DNA of 38,361 nucleotides from Methylibium sp. Root1272 (lineage in GTDB: Bacteria; Pseudomonadota; Gammaproteobacteria; Burkholderiales; Burkholderiaceae_C), in the NCBI RefSeq assembly GCF_001425905.1, contig NZ_LMDY01000003.1, forward strand, positions 116,350 to 154,710. Reading direction: 5' to 3'. How positions within the stretch are numbered: the first letter of the stretch is position 1; each line of letters opens with the position of its first letter. Below the pieces are notes generated by a model. The model had not been told where the DNA came from. It saw nothing but the letters and a program-made list of their open reading frames with translations, and did no database searches. The translations under genes were made by a program, and so were the position numbers. Positions 10,301 through 17,251 of this stretch are shown piece after piece.

Positions 10301-10773
10301 CATTTGACCGGGATGGTCAGGGCCCGGTCGATCGGCACCGCCGTGACGCTGTTCTGCGGCGAGCCTTCGATCACGCGGTCGGAGTAGGTCAGGTACACCA
10401 GGGTGTTGCGCGCCCGATCGACCATGCGCACCACATGCAGGCGCTTGAACACCAGCGACTGGCGTTCACTGAACATCTCTTCCTGCTCCGGCAAGGGCTT
10501 CGAGAAGCCGATCGCCCCCGTCTGCCGGCACGCGATCGAGGCCTCCGACTTGTCCTCGGCCAGCCCGACGGCCCCCTTGATGCCGCCGGTCTTGGCGCGC
10601 GAGACGTAGCAGGTCACGCCGGCGACTTTCGGGTCGTCGTAGGCGTCGACGACGATCTTGTGGTCCGGCCCGATCAGCTTGAACACGGTATCGACCTCAC
10701 CGACCTGCTGCGACCGCGCGATCGCCGCAATACCGAGCCCGACAACGCACAGAAGGAACGCCTTCGTTCTCAT
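10300..10773 (-). CDS. creA: CreA-family secreted protein of unknown function
   Basis: A 157-residue protein of the CreA family, a conserved but uncharacterised periplasmic protein named after the E. coli cre locus. The N-terminus MRTKAFLLCVVGLGIAAIARSQQ is a likely Sec signal peptide. The mature part has the family blocks KIVVDAYDDPKVAGVTCYVSRAK and GIKGAVGLAEDKSEASIACRQTG, including two cysteines that could form a disulfide, and ends TAVPID. A GGAGACCC ribosome-binding site precedes the ATG. The stop abuts the cbb terminator. Nothing ties it to hydrogen or carbon metabolism; it is probably a housekeeping neighbour. Confidence 0.85.
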   Translation of the reverse strand: MRTKAFLLCVVGLGIAAIARSQQVGEVDTVFKLIGPDHKIVVDAYDDPKVAGVTCYVSRAKTGGIKGAVGLAEDKSEASIACRQTGAIGFSKPLPEQEEMFSERQSLVFKRLHVVRMVDRARNTLVYLTYSDRVIEGSPQNSVTAVPIDRALTIPVK

Positions 10774-10808
10774 GGGTCTCCTCGGAAAGCGTGCACCGAC
10801 CCCAGCGA

Positions 10809-11828
10809 CTACAGACGGTCGGACACACCCACGCGCACCGGCGGCACCGGCCCCCGGACCTCGGCCGGCCGCACGATACCGGTGACCGCATGGCTGCGCT
10901 CGGCCGTATCGCGCGGTGTGGCAGCGGCCAGCGGCCGGCCGTCGCGGCCGACGAGGCTCGCCACGACCGGTTCGTTAGCCTTGATCCCACGCCGCGTGAC
11001 GACGGCCACTTCGCCGCTGGCCAGCTTGACGTAGCTGCCGGGCGGGTACATGCCGAGCGACTTGATCACCGCCGCGCCCACCACATCGGGCCGCCCATCG
11101 GGCCCCAGGCAGGCCGCACGCGCGGCCAGGGTGGCCGGCATGCCGGCCCGGAACCGACGCGAGCTCATCTTGGCCGTGAAGACATCGACGCGGCGCACCA
11201 CGCTGGCCAGGCGCTGCGTCGGACTGAGCGCCGCATAGCCCGTCTCCGGCGGCGGATCGGCATGGTGCAGTTCGACGACCTCGAGCCAGATCGGGTCCTG
11301 CACACCGACCTGTCGCAGCAACTGTGCGCTGGCTTGCGCATGACCGTCGATGACGCGCCGCTGGTCCAGGGTCGGGGTGCGCTCGCGATGGATCAACTCG
11401 TTCTGCAGTTCCATCATGCTGACGTTCATCGTCAGCGTGGCAAGCGACGCGGACTGGCGCTCGGCCTCATCCACGTTCAGGTGCTGGAGGCACAGGTCGA
11501 CGACCACCGCGCAGAACAGCGCGTGCTGGCTGCTGTAGTGATCCTGCGCCCGCTGTGCGCCCTGCACCTGCAGGTACAGCGCCGTGTCGGCGTCGCGTTC
11601 GACCAGCGAGCGGATGCGCCGGCCGATGCCGTCGATCATCGACAGCCATGCCCCCTCCTGCCCGGGGGCACGCAACAGCGTGAGCAATTGGTGGTGGAGC
11701 GCGGTCAGGTCGGACGGCAGGGCGACTTGGGGAGGGGGATTCGGGTCACCGCCGGCTGCGGCACTCGGTTCCGAGTGCTCCGGGGAAGGGGTCAGCGAGT
11801 TCAATCGAGGTGTTCTCCGGCATGTCAC
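10809..11828 (-). CDS. Degenerate HD-GYP-like protein, probably not a phosphodiesterase
   Basis: A 339-residue soluble protein. The middle (about residues 95-235) follows the HD-GYP cyclic-di-GMP phosphodiesterase pattern: a first His in SSQHALF (about 102), then GHAQASAQLL in the place of the HP..G..L block, VVELHHADPPPETGYAAL in the place of HHE..DGSGYP, and RRVDVFTAKMSSRRFRAG in the place of the DvfdA...RpY block. The key HD pair that normally precedes IGK is replaced by TMNVSMMELQ, and the GYP is only GYA. I therefore infer a non-catalytic or altered member. The annotated start is GTG at 11828; the Pro/Ser-rich first 35 residues are not conserved-looking, so the true start could be a TTG a little downstream. 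Confidence 0.6.
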   Translation of the reverse strand: MTCRRTPRLNSLTPSPEHSEPSAAAGGDPNPPPQVALPSDLTALHHQLLTLLRAPGQEGAWLSMIDGIGRRIRSLVERDADTALYLQVQGAQRAQDHYSSQHALFCAVVVDLCLQHLNVDEAERQSASLATLTMNVSMMELQNELIHRERTPTLDQRRVIDGHAQASAQLLRQVGVQDPIWLEVVELHHADPPPETGYAALSPTQRLASVVRRVDVFTAKMSSRRFRAGMPATLAARAACLGPDGRPDVVGAAVIKSLGMYPPGSYVKLASGEVAVVTRRGIKANEPVVASLVGRDGRPLAAATPRDTAERSHAVTGIVRPAEVRGPVPPVRVGVSDRL

Positions 11829-11884
11829 GCACAGCGTTCCCTTGCAAATGTAACCTTGCCGATCACTTGCACATCAGTCGGGTG

Positions 11885-12745
11885 TCATTCCCCCGCCAGC
11901 CCGGCACCGACCGCCATGGCTTCGCCCAGACGAACCGCCCGCCCGGGCGCCCAGGCCGGATCGAAACGGACCACATCGTGCGGGAACAGGGCCACGACGG
12001 TCGACCCCAGCAGGAACTGCCCCATCTCCTCACCCTGCTTCAGCCGCAGATCGCGATCCGCGTAGCGCCACTCGCGCAGCTGCGCCGCGCGCGGCGGATT
12101 CACCTGGCCGTGCCAGACCGTGGCCATGCTGCCGACGATGGTCGCTCCCACCAGCACCAGCACGAACGGCCCCAACGGCCCTTCGAATTCGCAGACCACC
12201 CGCTCGTTGCGAGCGAACAGCCCCGGCACGCCCCGCGCGGTAACCGGGTTGACCGAGAACAGATCGCCCGGCACATGGATCATGCGCAGCAGCCGGCCGT
12301 CGCAGGGCATGTGGATGCGGTGGTAGTCGCGAGGGCTGAGATACAGCGTGGCGAACTGTCCGTCCTGGAAGCGCGCTGCCAGTTCCGCGTCGCCGCCGAC
12401 CAGCGCCCGGGTCGAGTAGTGGTGCCCTTTGGCCTGGAAGATCTGGTCGCGCTCGATCGCGCCGAACTGGCTGATCGCGCCGTCGACCGGGCAGACCAGC
12501 GCGGCCGACGCCAACGGGCGAGCACCCGGGCGCAGCGCACGGGTGAAGAAGTCGTTGAAGCTCGGATACCGGGCGATGTCGGGCTCGGCCGCTTCACTCA
12601 TGTCGACCCGGTACTTGCGGACGAAACGGCGGACGATGGCGGTCGTGATGCCTCCCCAGCGCCCCGAGGCCACGAAGCCGGCGAACACCGTCAGCGCGCG
12701 CTGAGGCACCAGGTACTGCAAGAGCACGGAAAGACGTTCGGACAC
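11885..12745 (-). CDS. psd: Phosphatidylserine decarboxylase proenzyme
   Basis: A membrane-associated pyruvoyl enzyme that makes phosphatidylethanolamine. It has the self-cleavage signature FLLGSTVVAL, whose Ser becomes the pyruvoyl group, the Asp/His elements VCPVDGAISQFG and SPRDYHRIHMP, and SFNDFFTRALRPGARP near the N-terminus. The GTG at 12745 gives the family N-terminus (SERLSVLLQYLVPQ) and a typical length of 286 residues. An ATG at 12820 would add 25 poorly conserved, Ala/Cys-rich residues but overlaps the hoxJ stop as ATGA, so it is a real alternative. The gene probably shares a transcript with hoxJ, although its function is unrelated membrane lipid synthesis. Confidence 0.92.
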   Translation of the reverse strand: MSERLSVLLQYLVPQRALTVFAGFVASGRWGGITTAIVRRFVRKYRVDMSEAAEPDIARYPSFNDFFTRALRPGARPLASAALVCPVDGAISQFGAIERDQIFQAKGHHYSTRALVGGDAELAARFQDGQFATLYLSPRDYHRIHMPCDGRLLRMIHVPGDLFSVNPVTARGVPGLFARNERVVCEFEGPLGPFVLVLVGATIVGSMATVWHGQVNPPRAAQLREWRYADRDLRLKQGEEMGQFLLGSTVVALFPHDVVRFDPAWAPGRAVRLGEAMAVGAGLAGE

Positions 12746-12816
12746 GGGCGCAGCGCAGAGCGGAGACGCGCAGCAGTGTAGCGAGCGCGGAGCCGCCTCC
12801 GCACCCACCGTGGCGG

Positions 12817-14193
12817 TCATTCGGTCAGAGGCAGTTCCAGCGTGAACTCGGCACCACCGTCCGGATGGTTGCGCGCACTCAGCCTGCCGCCGTGCTGCTC
12901 GACGATGCCGTAGCTGATCGACAGGCCCAGGCCCGTACCCTTGCCCACCGGCTTGGTGGTGAAGAAAGGATCGAAGATGCGCGTCAGGTGCTCAGGCGGA
13001 ACGCCGGGGCCGTTGTCGCGCAGTCGCAGCCGCGCCCAGGAGCCGTCTTGCTCGGTGTCGATCCACAGCACCGGGCTCTCGCCGGCGCGGTTGGCAGCGG
13101 CGTCGCAGGCGTTCTGCAGCAGGTTCATCAGCACCTGCTGCAGTTGCCCTGCGCTGCCGGTCACCATGCAGGCCGGACCTGGCGTCCACTTCATCTCGAA
13201 GCTCGGCGCGGTGCCCTTGCTGACCCAGTGAATCGCCCGCTCGATCACCTCGTTCAGCGGCACCGGCGCGCGGGCCTCCGGGTCCATCGCCGAGAAGCGC
13301 TTCAGGCCGTTGACGATGTCGGCGGTGCGTTGCGCGCCCTCCAGCGTGCCTTCGATCAGCGATGGCAGATCGTTCAGCAGGTGTTCGATGCGCAGCTTGC
13401 CGCGCATCTCGGCGAGCCGGGCCGGCGCCTCGCCTGCATGCACCGCCTCCAGGTAGGTGCGCAGCCGATCGCTGTAGCGGCTGAGCGCGTGCACGTTGCC
13501 GAGAACGAAGCTGATCGGGTTGTTCAGTTCATGCGCCACACCGGCCACCAGCCGACCCAGCGAGGCCATCTTCTCGGAATGGAGCAGTTGCTGCTGCGCG
13601 CGCTTGAGCGCCTCGTGGGCGGTGCGCAGCTCATGGAAGGCCCGCTTGATCTCGGCCGTGGGACGGCCGACGAATACCGTGCCGACGCGTCGACCGTTCG
13701 GCGCGATGCGCGGCGTGCAGTTGGCATCGACCGGCACGCTCTGCCCCTGTGCATCGAGCAGGTTCAGCTCGACCGCCTCGCCCTGGCGGGACGGTGTGGC
13801 GTTGGCCAGCACCTGGCGCACGCGCTCGCCGCTGGCCTCGTCGGCCAGCAGATCGTGGAACAGCATGCCGCGCAAAGCGGCGTCGCTGCGACCCACCAGC
13901 TCGCGCAAGGCCGCGTTGGTCTCCTCGATCACACCGTGTTCGTCGCACACCAGCAGCACATCCGACATCGCGGACAGCACGCTGAAGATGAACTGCTGGG
14001 ACTGCTCGAGCTCGGTGTTCTTCTGCTCGAGCTCGATCTCGTCGAGCACCAGTTGCGAATACACCTCGTCCATCTTCTGGATGACGTCCATCCAGGTCGA
14101 TTCATCGACCCCTTCCATCTGGCCATGCGGCCCCGCGTCGGCGGCCACCGGCGGCGCATTCAGCAAGGGGCGAGGGGGCAAGGGGCGGGCCAT
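12817..14193 (-). CDS. hoxJ: HoxJ, H2-signalling histidine protein kinase
   Basis: A 458-residue soluble sensor kinase matching HoxJ of Ralstonia/Cupriavidus in length and architecture. There are no membrane segments. Residues about 30-65 are a Gln/Glu-rich helix, about 66-180 a PAS domain, then a helix of the [16 protein letters not shown] type, the phosphoacceptor H-box [18 protein letters not shown] with His221, an N-box ([10 protein letters not shown]), G1 (RDNGPGVP), F ([10 protein letters not shown]) and G2 (GTGLGLSIS, about 419-427). In the known system HoxJ phosphorylates and inactivates HoxA unless the regulatory hydrogenase HoxBC senses H2. The G2 glycines are intact, unlike the Gly422Ser form of C. 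necator H16, so it should be active. It is separated from hoxABC by nikR, a terminator and the TonB receptor gene. Confidence 0.92.
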   Translation of the reverse strand: MARPLPPRPLLNAPPVAADAGPHGQMEGVDESTWMDVIQKMDEVYSQLVLDEIELEQKNTELEQSQQFIFSVLSAMSDVLLVCDEHGVIEETNAALRELVGRSDAALRGMLFHDLLADEASGERVRQVLANATPSRQGEAVELNLLDAQGQSVPVDANCTPRIAPNGRRVGTVFVGRPTAEIKRAFHELRTAHEALKRAQQQLLHSEKMASLGRLVAGVAHELNNPISFVLGNVHALSRYSDRLRTYLEAVHAGEAPARLAEMRGKLRIEHLLNDLPSLIEGTLEGAQRTADIVNGLKRFSAMDPEARAPVPLNEVIERAIHWVSKGTAPSFEMKWTPGPACMVTGSAGQLQQVLMNLLQNACDAAANRAGESPVLWIDTEQDGSWARLRLRDNGPGVPPEHLTRIFDPFFTTKPVGKGTGLGLSISYGIVEQHGGRLSARNHPDGGAEFTLELPLTE

Positions 14194-14281
14194 CGAGACA
14201 GGGGCACGAGCAATCGTCGGTCCATTTGAGCACGATGCATGCCCGGCGTCGCTCCCTACGCTCGCACCGTCGGCCGATGCG

Positions 14282-16441
14282 TCAGAAGTTAGCGGTCAGC
14301 GTCATGCGAAGACGGCGTGGCTCGACGGGGTGGAAATGGATGTCGTCCACGCCGCCTGCCGGTTCACCCTGCAGGCGGGACGGGTAGTAGTAGTCGATGT
14401 CGCTGGCCTCGCGATCGAACAGGTTGAAGACATCCAGCGCGAGCCTCACGTCCTGGCTCACCTTGTAGCCGACCCGCAGGTAGGCCAGGGTCGTGGCACT
14501 CGATCGCACGCTGTTGTCCTCGATCAGCGGCCGGGGACCGAAATAGCGCACCTGGAACTGCCCGAACCAGGACCCCAGATCGGTCACCGTCACACCCAGC
14601 GAAGCGACCCGGTTCACTGCGCCCGGGATGTGGTTGCCGACCGCCGGATCGGGATCGTCCTCGCTGAAGCGCGCCCGCGACGCCGCGAGATCCAGGTCGA
14701 ACAGCAGCCAGGGCCGGGCCACGTAGTGGTTGTTCCACTCGATGCCGTAGCGCTTGCTGGCCCGGTTGGGCTCGGTCTCGCCGGCATCGCCGACGAACAG
14801 CAGTTCGGAGTCGAGCCTCAGGTGCCAGAGCGCCAGCGAGCTCTGCAGGCCTGGCACGAGCTCGGTCCGAAGCCCGAGCTCCCCGCCCTTGGAGCGAACC
14901 AGTGGATCGACCGCCTGGACCGCGACGGTCGGGTCCTTGGCCGCGACCTGGGCGGTCGCGCCGCGTGCATCGTTGCTGTGGTAGCCGTAGCCGTAGTTCG
15001 CGAAGTACTCGGTCTTGCTCCAGGGGCCGAAGATCAACGACAGCTTGGGCGACGCGATGCCGTCGTTCTTCTTGCCGCTGTTCTGCGGAATCGAGCTGTC
15101 CACGTCGAACGTGAAACGATCGAACCGCAAGCCCGCCACGCTGCGCAACCAGGGCAGCCACTGCGTGGCGTTCTCGCCGTAGACCCCGATGCTGGTCTCG
15201 CGAACACGCGACTCCTGCGTGGTGCTGACACGCTCCCGCGCCACGTTGCCATACAGGCCCACCGGGCCCAGCCGGTCGTGCCGCACCTGCGCCCCGAGTG
15301 TGTTGGTCATCTCACGACCACCGACGCTGGTGTTCCAACTCCGGCTGGTGGTCAGCCCCACCACCTTGCGGCGCTCCGCCTGCTCGAATTGGTCGCCGTT
15401 CGCCGCGGTCGGGTCCAGGTCCACCGGGTTCTCGAGGAAGAAGGTGAAGTTGGAGAACAGGTTCAAGCGCGACTGGATGGCATAGGCACTGAACTTGAAG
15501 GCGCCGTCGTCGAGCTGGTGCGTCAGGTCGTATGAGAGGCTGTAGCGCGATGTCTCGCCGCCGTCGGTGGGATCGAGCGCACCGAAGCGACCAATCAGGC
15601 CCTGATCGACGGCACGCTTCGGGATCTGGTCGGTGGAGTTCCACTTGGCTGAGTAGCCCATCGCCGTGATCACGGACCGCGTCTGCGCGTCGCCGAAGCT
15701 GTAGCGCAACACGCCGTTCAGGCGACGGAAGTTCTCGGGGTTGTCCCAGGGCCCGTCGTTATGCCCGGCCTCCAGCGCGTAGAGCAACTGCCCACCGCCC
15801 GCGGCGTCAGAGTTCGCCAGCAGCCCCCTGCGGTAGCCGTTCTCGCCGAAGGTGATCGAGCCGATGCCCTTGGGCAGCGTGTCGACCAGGCGGATGTGCG
15901 CGGCGCCGGCCGAGGCGAAGTCGCCTTCCTCGGCGTAATAGGGACCCTTGCGGTAGTCGATGCGGTCGACCAGCTCCGGGATCAACCAGTTGAGATCGCT
16001 GTAGCCGTGGCCGTGGGCGTGCGTGGGCATGTTGACCGGCATCGCATCGACGAAGGTCGCGAAGTCGGTGCCGTGGTCGAGGTTGAAGCCCCGCAGGTAG
16101 TACTGGTTGGCCTTGCCGTCCCCGCTGTGCTGCGACACGATCACGCCCGGCACGAACTCCAGCACCTCGGCCGGCCGCAGCGTCGGGCGGTTCTCGATCA
16201 GCTTCGAGGTGACGGTGCCCTGGCTTGCGGCATCCGAACTGCCGATCGAGTTGTTGTAGTTGCCTTGCACGACGACTGGCTCGAGTTGGGTGGTCGGCGT
16301 TGGCGTCTGTGCCGTGGCGCCGGCGCTCACTGCCGCCATCGCGATGGCCCGCAGCGCCTGATGGAACGGCATGGGCAGATTCGAGCCAACAGTCGCGCGG
16401 CAACTGCCACGATTCTCCTCAGCCTTCCTGATCTCGTACAT
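14282..16441 (-). CDS. TonB-dependent outer-membrane receptor, probable nickel importer
   Basis: A 719-residue outer-membrane receptor. A signal peptide (hydrophobic ALRAIAMAAVSAGATAQ, after a long basic n-region) is followed by a TonB box (LEPVVVQG), a plug domain (VTSKLIENRPTLRPAEVLEFVPGV ending near RIDYRKGPYYAEEG) and a 22-strand-type barrel ending in the C-terminal Phe typical of outer-membrane proteins. The plug carries a His-rich loop, THAHGHGYSD, suited to metal binding. Start ATG 16441 is backed by CGGAGAC eight bases upstream; an internal ATG at 16372 is the alternative. The gene follows nikR in the same direction but is separated by a terminator, and its upstream region has NikR-like half-sites. 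Nickel as substrate is inferred from context; cobalt or a chelate is possible. hoxJ lies 88 bases downstream. Confidence 0.85.
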   Translation of the reverse strand: MYEIRKAEENRGSCRATVGSNLPMPFHQALRAIAMAAVSAGATAQTPTPTTQLEPVVVQGNYNNSIGSSDAASQGTVTSKLIENRPTLRPAEVLEFVPGVIVSQHSGDGKANQYYLRGFNLDHGTDFATFVDAMPVNMPTHAHGHGYSDLNWLIPELVDRIDYRKGPYYAEEGDFASAGAAHIRLVDTLPKGIGSITFGENGYRRGLLANSDAAGGGQLLYALEAGHNDGPWDNPENFRRLNGVLRYSFGDAQTRSVITAMGYSAKWNSTDQIPKRAVDQGLIGRFGALDPTDGGETSRYSLSYDLTHQLDDGAFKFSAYAIQSRLNLFSNFTFFLENPVDLDPTAANGDQFEQAERRKVVGLTTSRSWNTSVGGREMTNTLGAQVRHDRLGPVGLYGNVARERVSTTQESRVRETSIGVYGENATQWLPWLRSVAGLRFDRFTFDVDSSIPQNSGKKNDGIASPKLSLIFGPWSKTEYFANYGYGYHSNDARGATAQVAAKDPTVAVQAVDPLVRSKGGELGLRTELVPGLQSSLALWHLRLDSELLFVGDAGETEPNRASKRYGIEWNNHYVARPWLLFDLDLAASRARFSEDDPDPAVGNHIPGAVNRVASLGVTVTDLGSWFGQFQVRYFGPRPLIEDNSVRSSATTLAYLRVGYKVSQDVRLALDVFNLFDREASDIDYYYPSRLQGEPAGGVDDIHFHPVEPRRLRMTLTANF

Positions 16442-16493
16442 GGTTCTGTCTCCGTTCTGATCGCTCTGGCGCCGGCGCAGTTCGCGATGTGAA

Positions 16494-16522
16494 TGTGATG
16501 ATTGTTATATTGTTCATACACA
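16494..16522 (-). promoter_or_regulatory. Candidate NikR operator upstream of the TonB receptor
   Basis: Read on the plus strand this is TGTGATGA, 12 bases, TCATACACA: an imperfect inverted repeat around an AT-rich core (TTGTTATATTGT). The TCATAC arm equals a half-site of the E. coli NikR box (GTATGA-N16-TCATAC), but the other arm is offset by one base and the spacing is shorter than in E. coli. A second TCATAC occurs at 16570-16575. It lies 53-81 bases upstream of the receptor start, suitable for repression. The assignment rests on motif similarity plus the neighbouring nikR gene. Confidence 0.4.
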
Positions 16523-16532
16523 TTCCGTGCCA
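16517..16532 (-). promoter_or_regulatory. Possible sigma-54 promoter of the TonB receptor (weak)
   Basis: On the minus strand TGGCACGGAATGTGTA has a perfect -24 element (TGGCACG) and the right spacing (GG, ten bases, G), but the -12 element is GTGTA rather than TTGCA. A sigma-70-like TATAAC also lies just downstream at about 16505. If real, the receptor and hoxJ would be under a sigma-54 activator such as HoxA. Overlap with the GTATGA half-site would let NikR block it. Confidence 0.3.
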
Positions 16533-16693
16533 CCGCACAAGCCTCAGACACGCGCGGTCGTCGTCGAGGTCATACGGCTGCAACAATCATGTACGAGCCC
16601 TGCATCGGATCGGATGCACCGACAGCCGCGCTTTCGAACCGGTCTTCCACCCCGCTGATCAGTTGCCGGCCGGCTGTGCTCCGAGGCAAGCAG

Positions 16694-16719
16694 AAAAAAG
16701 GCCCTGCATCGCAGGGCCT
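16694..16719 (-). terminator. Intrinsic terminator after nikR (end of hox cluster)
   Basis: On the minus strand a perfect 9-bp stem, AGGCCCTGC and GCAGGGCCT around a three-base loop, runs into TTTTTT (the A run at 16694-16699 on the plus strand). It lies about 27 bases beyond the nikR stop and therefore separates the long hox-hyp-nikR transcript from the TonB receptor and hoxJ downstream. Confidence 0.92.
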
Positions 16720-16745
16720 CGGGGCTTCGCGTCAGACGCGGCGGC

Positions 16746-17216
16746 TCAAGAGATCGGCTTCGGATGCACGTGCGCCGCGTGGTGCGTCCCGCGCCCGTGC
16801 TTGTGGCTGTGGTGCAGTTCCACGCTGATGAGGTTGAGCTTGCCGTGGTGCACGCCGCGCTCGGCGCACACCGCGTCGGCGAACTGCCTCACTGCCAGCG
16901 TCGGGCCGCGCAGGATCACGGTCTCGAGGCAGTGGTCATGGTCCAGGTGGGCGTGCATCGTCGACACCGCGAGATCGTGGTGATCGTGCTGCAATTCGGT
17001 GAGGCGCTCGGTGAGCTCGCGCTGGTGGTGGTTGAAGATGTACGACAGGCAGGCCACGCAGTGCACCGACTCGTCCTTCTCCTGGCGCGTACGCTCCATC
17101 TCAGCACGCAACAGGTCGCGCACCGCCTCCGAGCGGTTGGCATAGCCTCGGTCGCCGATCCAGTGGTCGAATTCGTGCGCGAGCTTGTCGTCGAGCGAGA
17201 TGGTGAAGCGTTCCAT
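16746..17216 (-). CDS. nikR: NikR-type nickel-responsive transcriptional regulator
   Basis: A 156-residue ribbon-helix-helix repressor with a C-terminal ACT-like nickel-binding domain. The N-terminus MERFTISLDDKLAHEFDHWI is the DNA-binding ribbon-helix, followed by GYANRSEAVRDLLR. The high-affinity nickel site is clear: His in LQHDHHDL, the pair in MHAHLDH, and the Cys of HDHCLETVILRG, matching the H-H-H-C ligands of E. coli NikR. The C-terminal tail is extended and histidine-rich (ELHHSHKHGRGTHHAAHVHPK), which may hold extra metal. ATG at 17216 is fixed by the family N-terminus; the open frame upstream is hoxC in another frame. It lies 35 bases after hoxC, as the last gene of the hox transcript. 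Likely targets are the TonB receptor and hupE (inference). Confidence 0.93.
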   Translation of the reverse strand: MERFTISLDDKLAHEFDHWIGDRGYANRSEAVRDLLRAEMERTRQEKDESVHCVACLSYIFNHHQRELTERLTELQHDHHDLAVSTMHAHLDHDHCLETVILRGPTLAVRQFADAVCAERGVHHGKLNLISVELHHSHKHGRGTHHAAHVHPKPIS

Positions 17217-17251
17217 GCGAACCGGTCGGTGAAGGCGAGGAAGATGATCGG

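Larger units (their letters stand above)
16442..16693. other. Intergenic control region between nikR terminator and TonB receptor
   Basis: This stretch, with the adjoining terminator, holds no gene. It contains an AT-rich island (16494-16522) unusual for this GC-rich window, NikR-like GTATGA half-sites on the minus strand at 16514-16519 and 16570-16575, and a sigma-54-like element at 16517-16532. The portion 16590-16690 shows nothing else that I can support. Confidence 0.6.

Noticed and set aside
12746-12820. The 25-codon N-terminal extension of psd as certain
   Set aside because: The extension resembles no Psd N-terminus and the GTG at 12745 gives the expected protein; the ATGA overlap keeps the longer form possible but not preferred.
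16494-16522. A canonical E. coli-type NikR box
   Set aside because: One arm matches TCATAC, but the opposite arm is imperfect and the spacing is shorter than N16, so it is reported only as a candidate operator.
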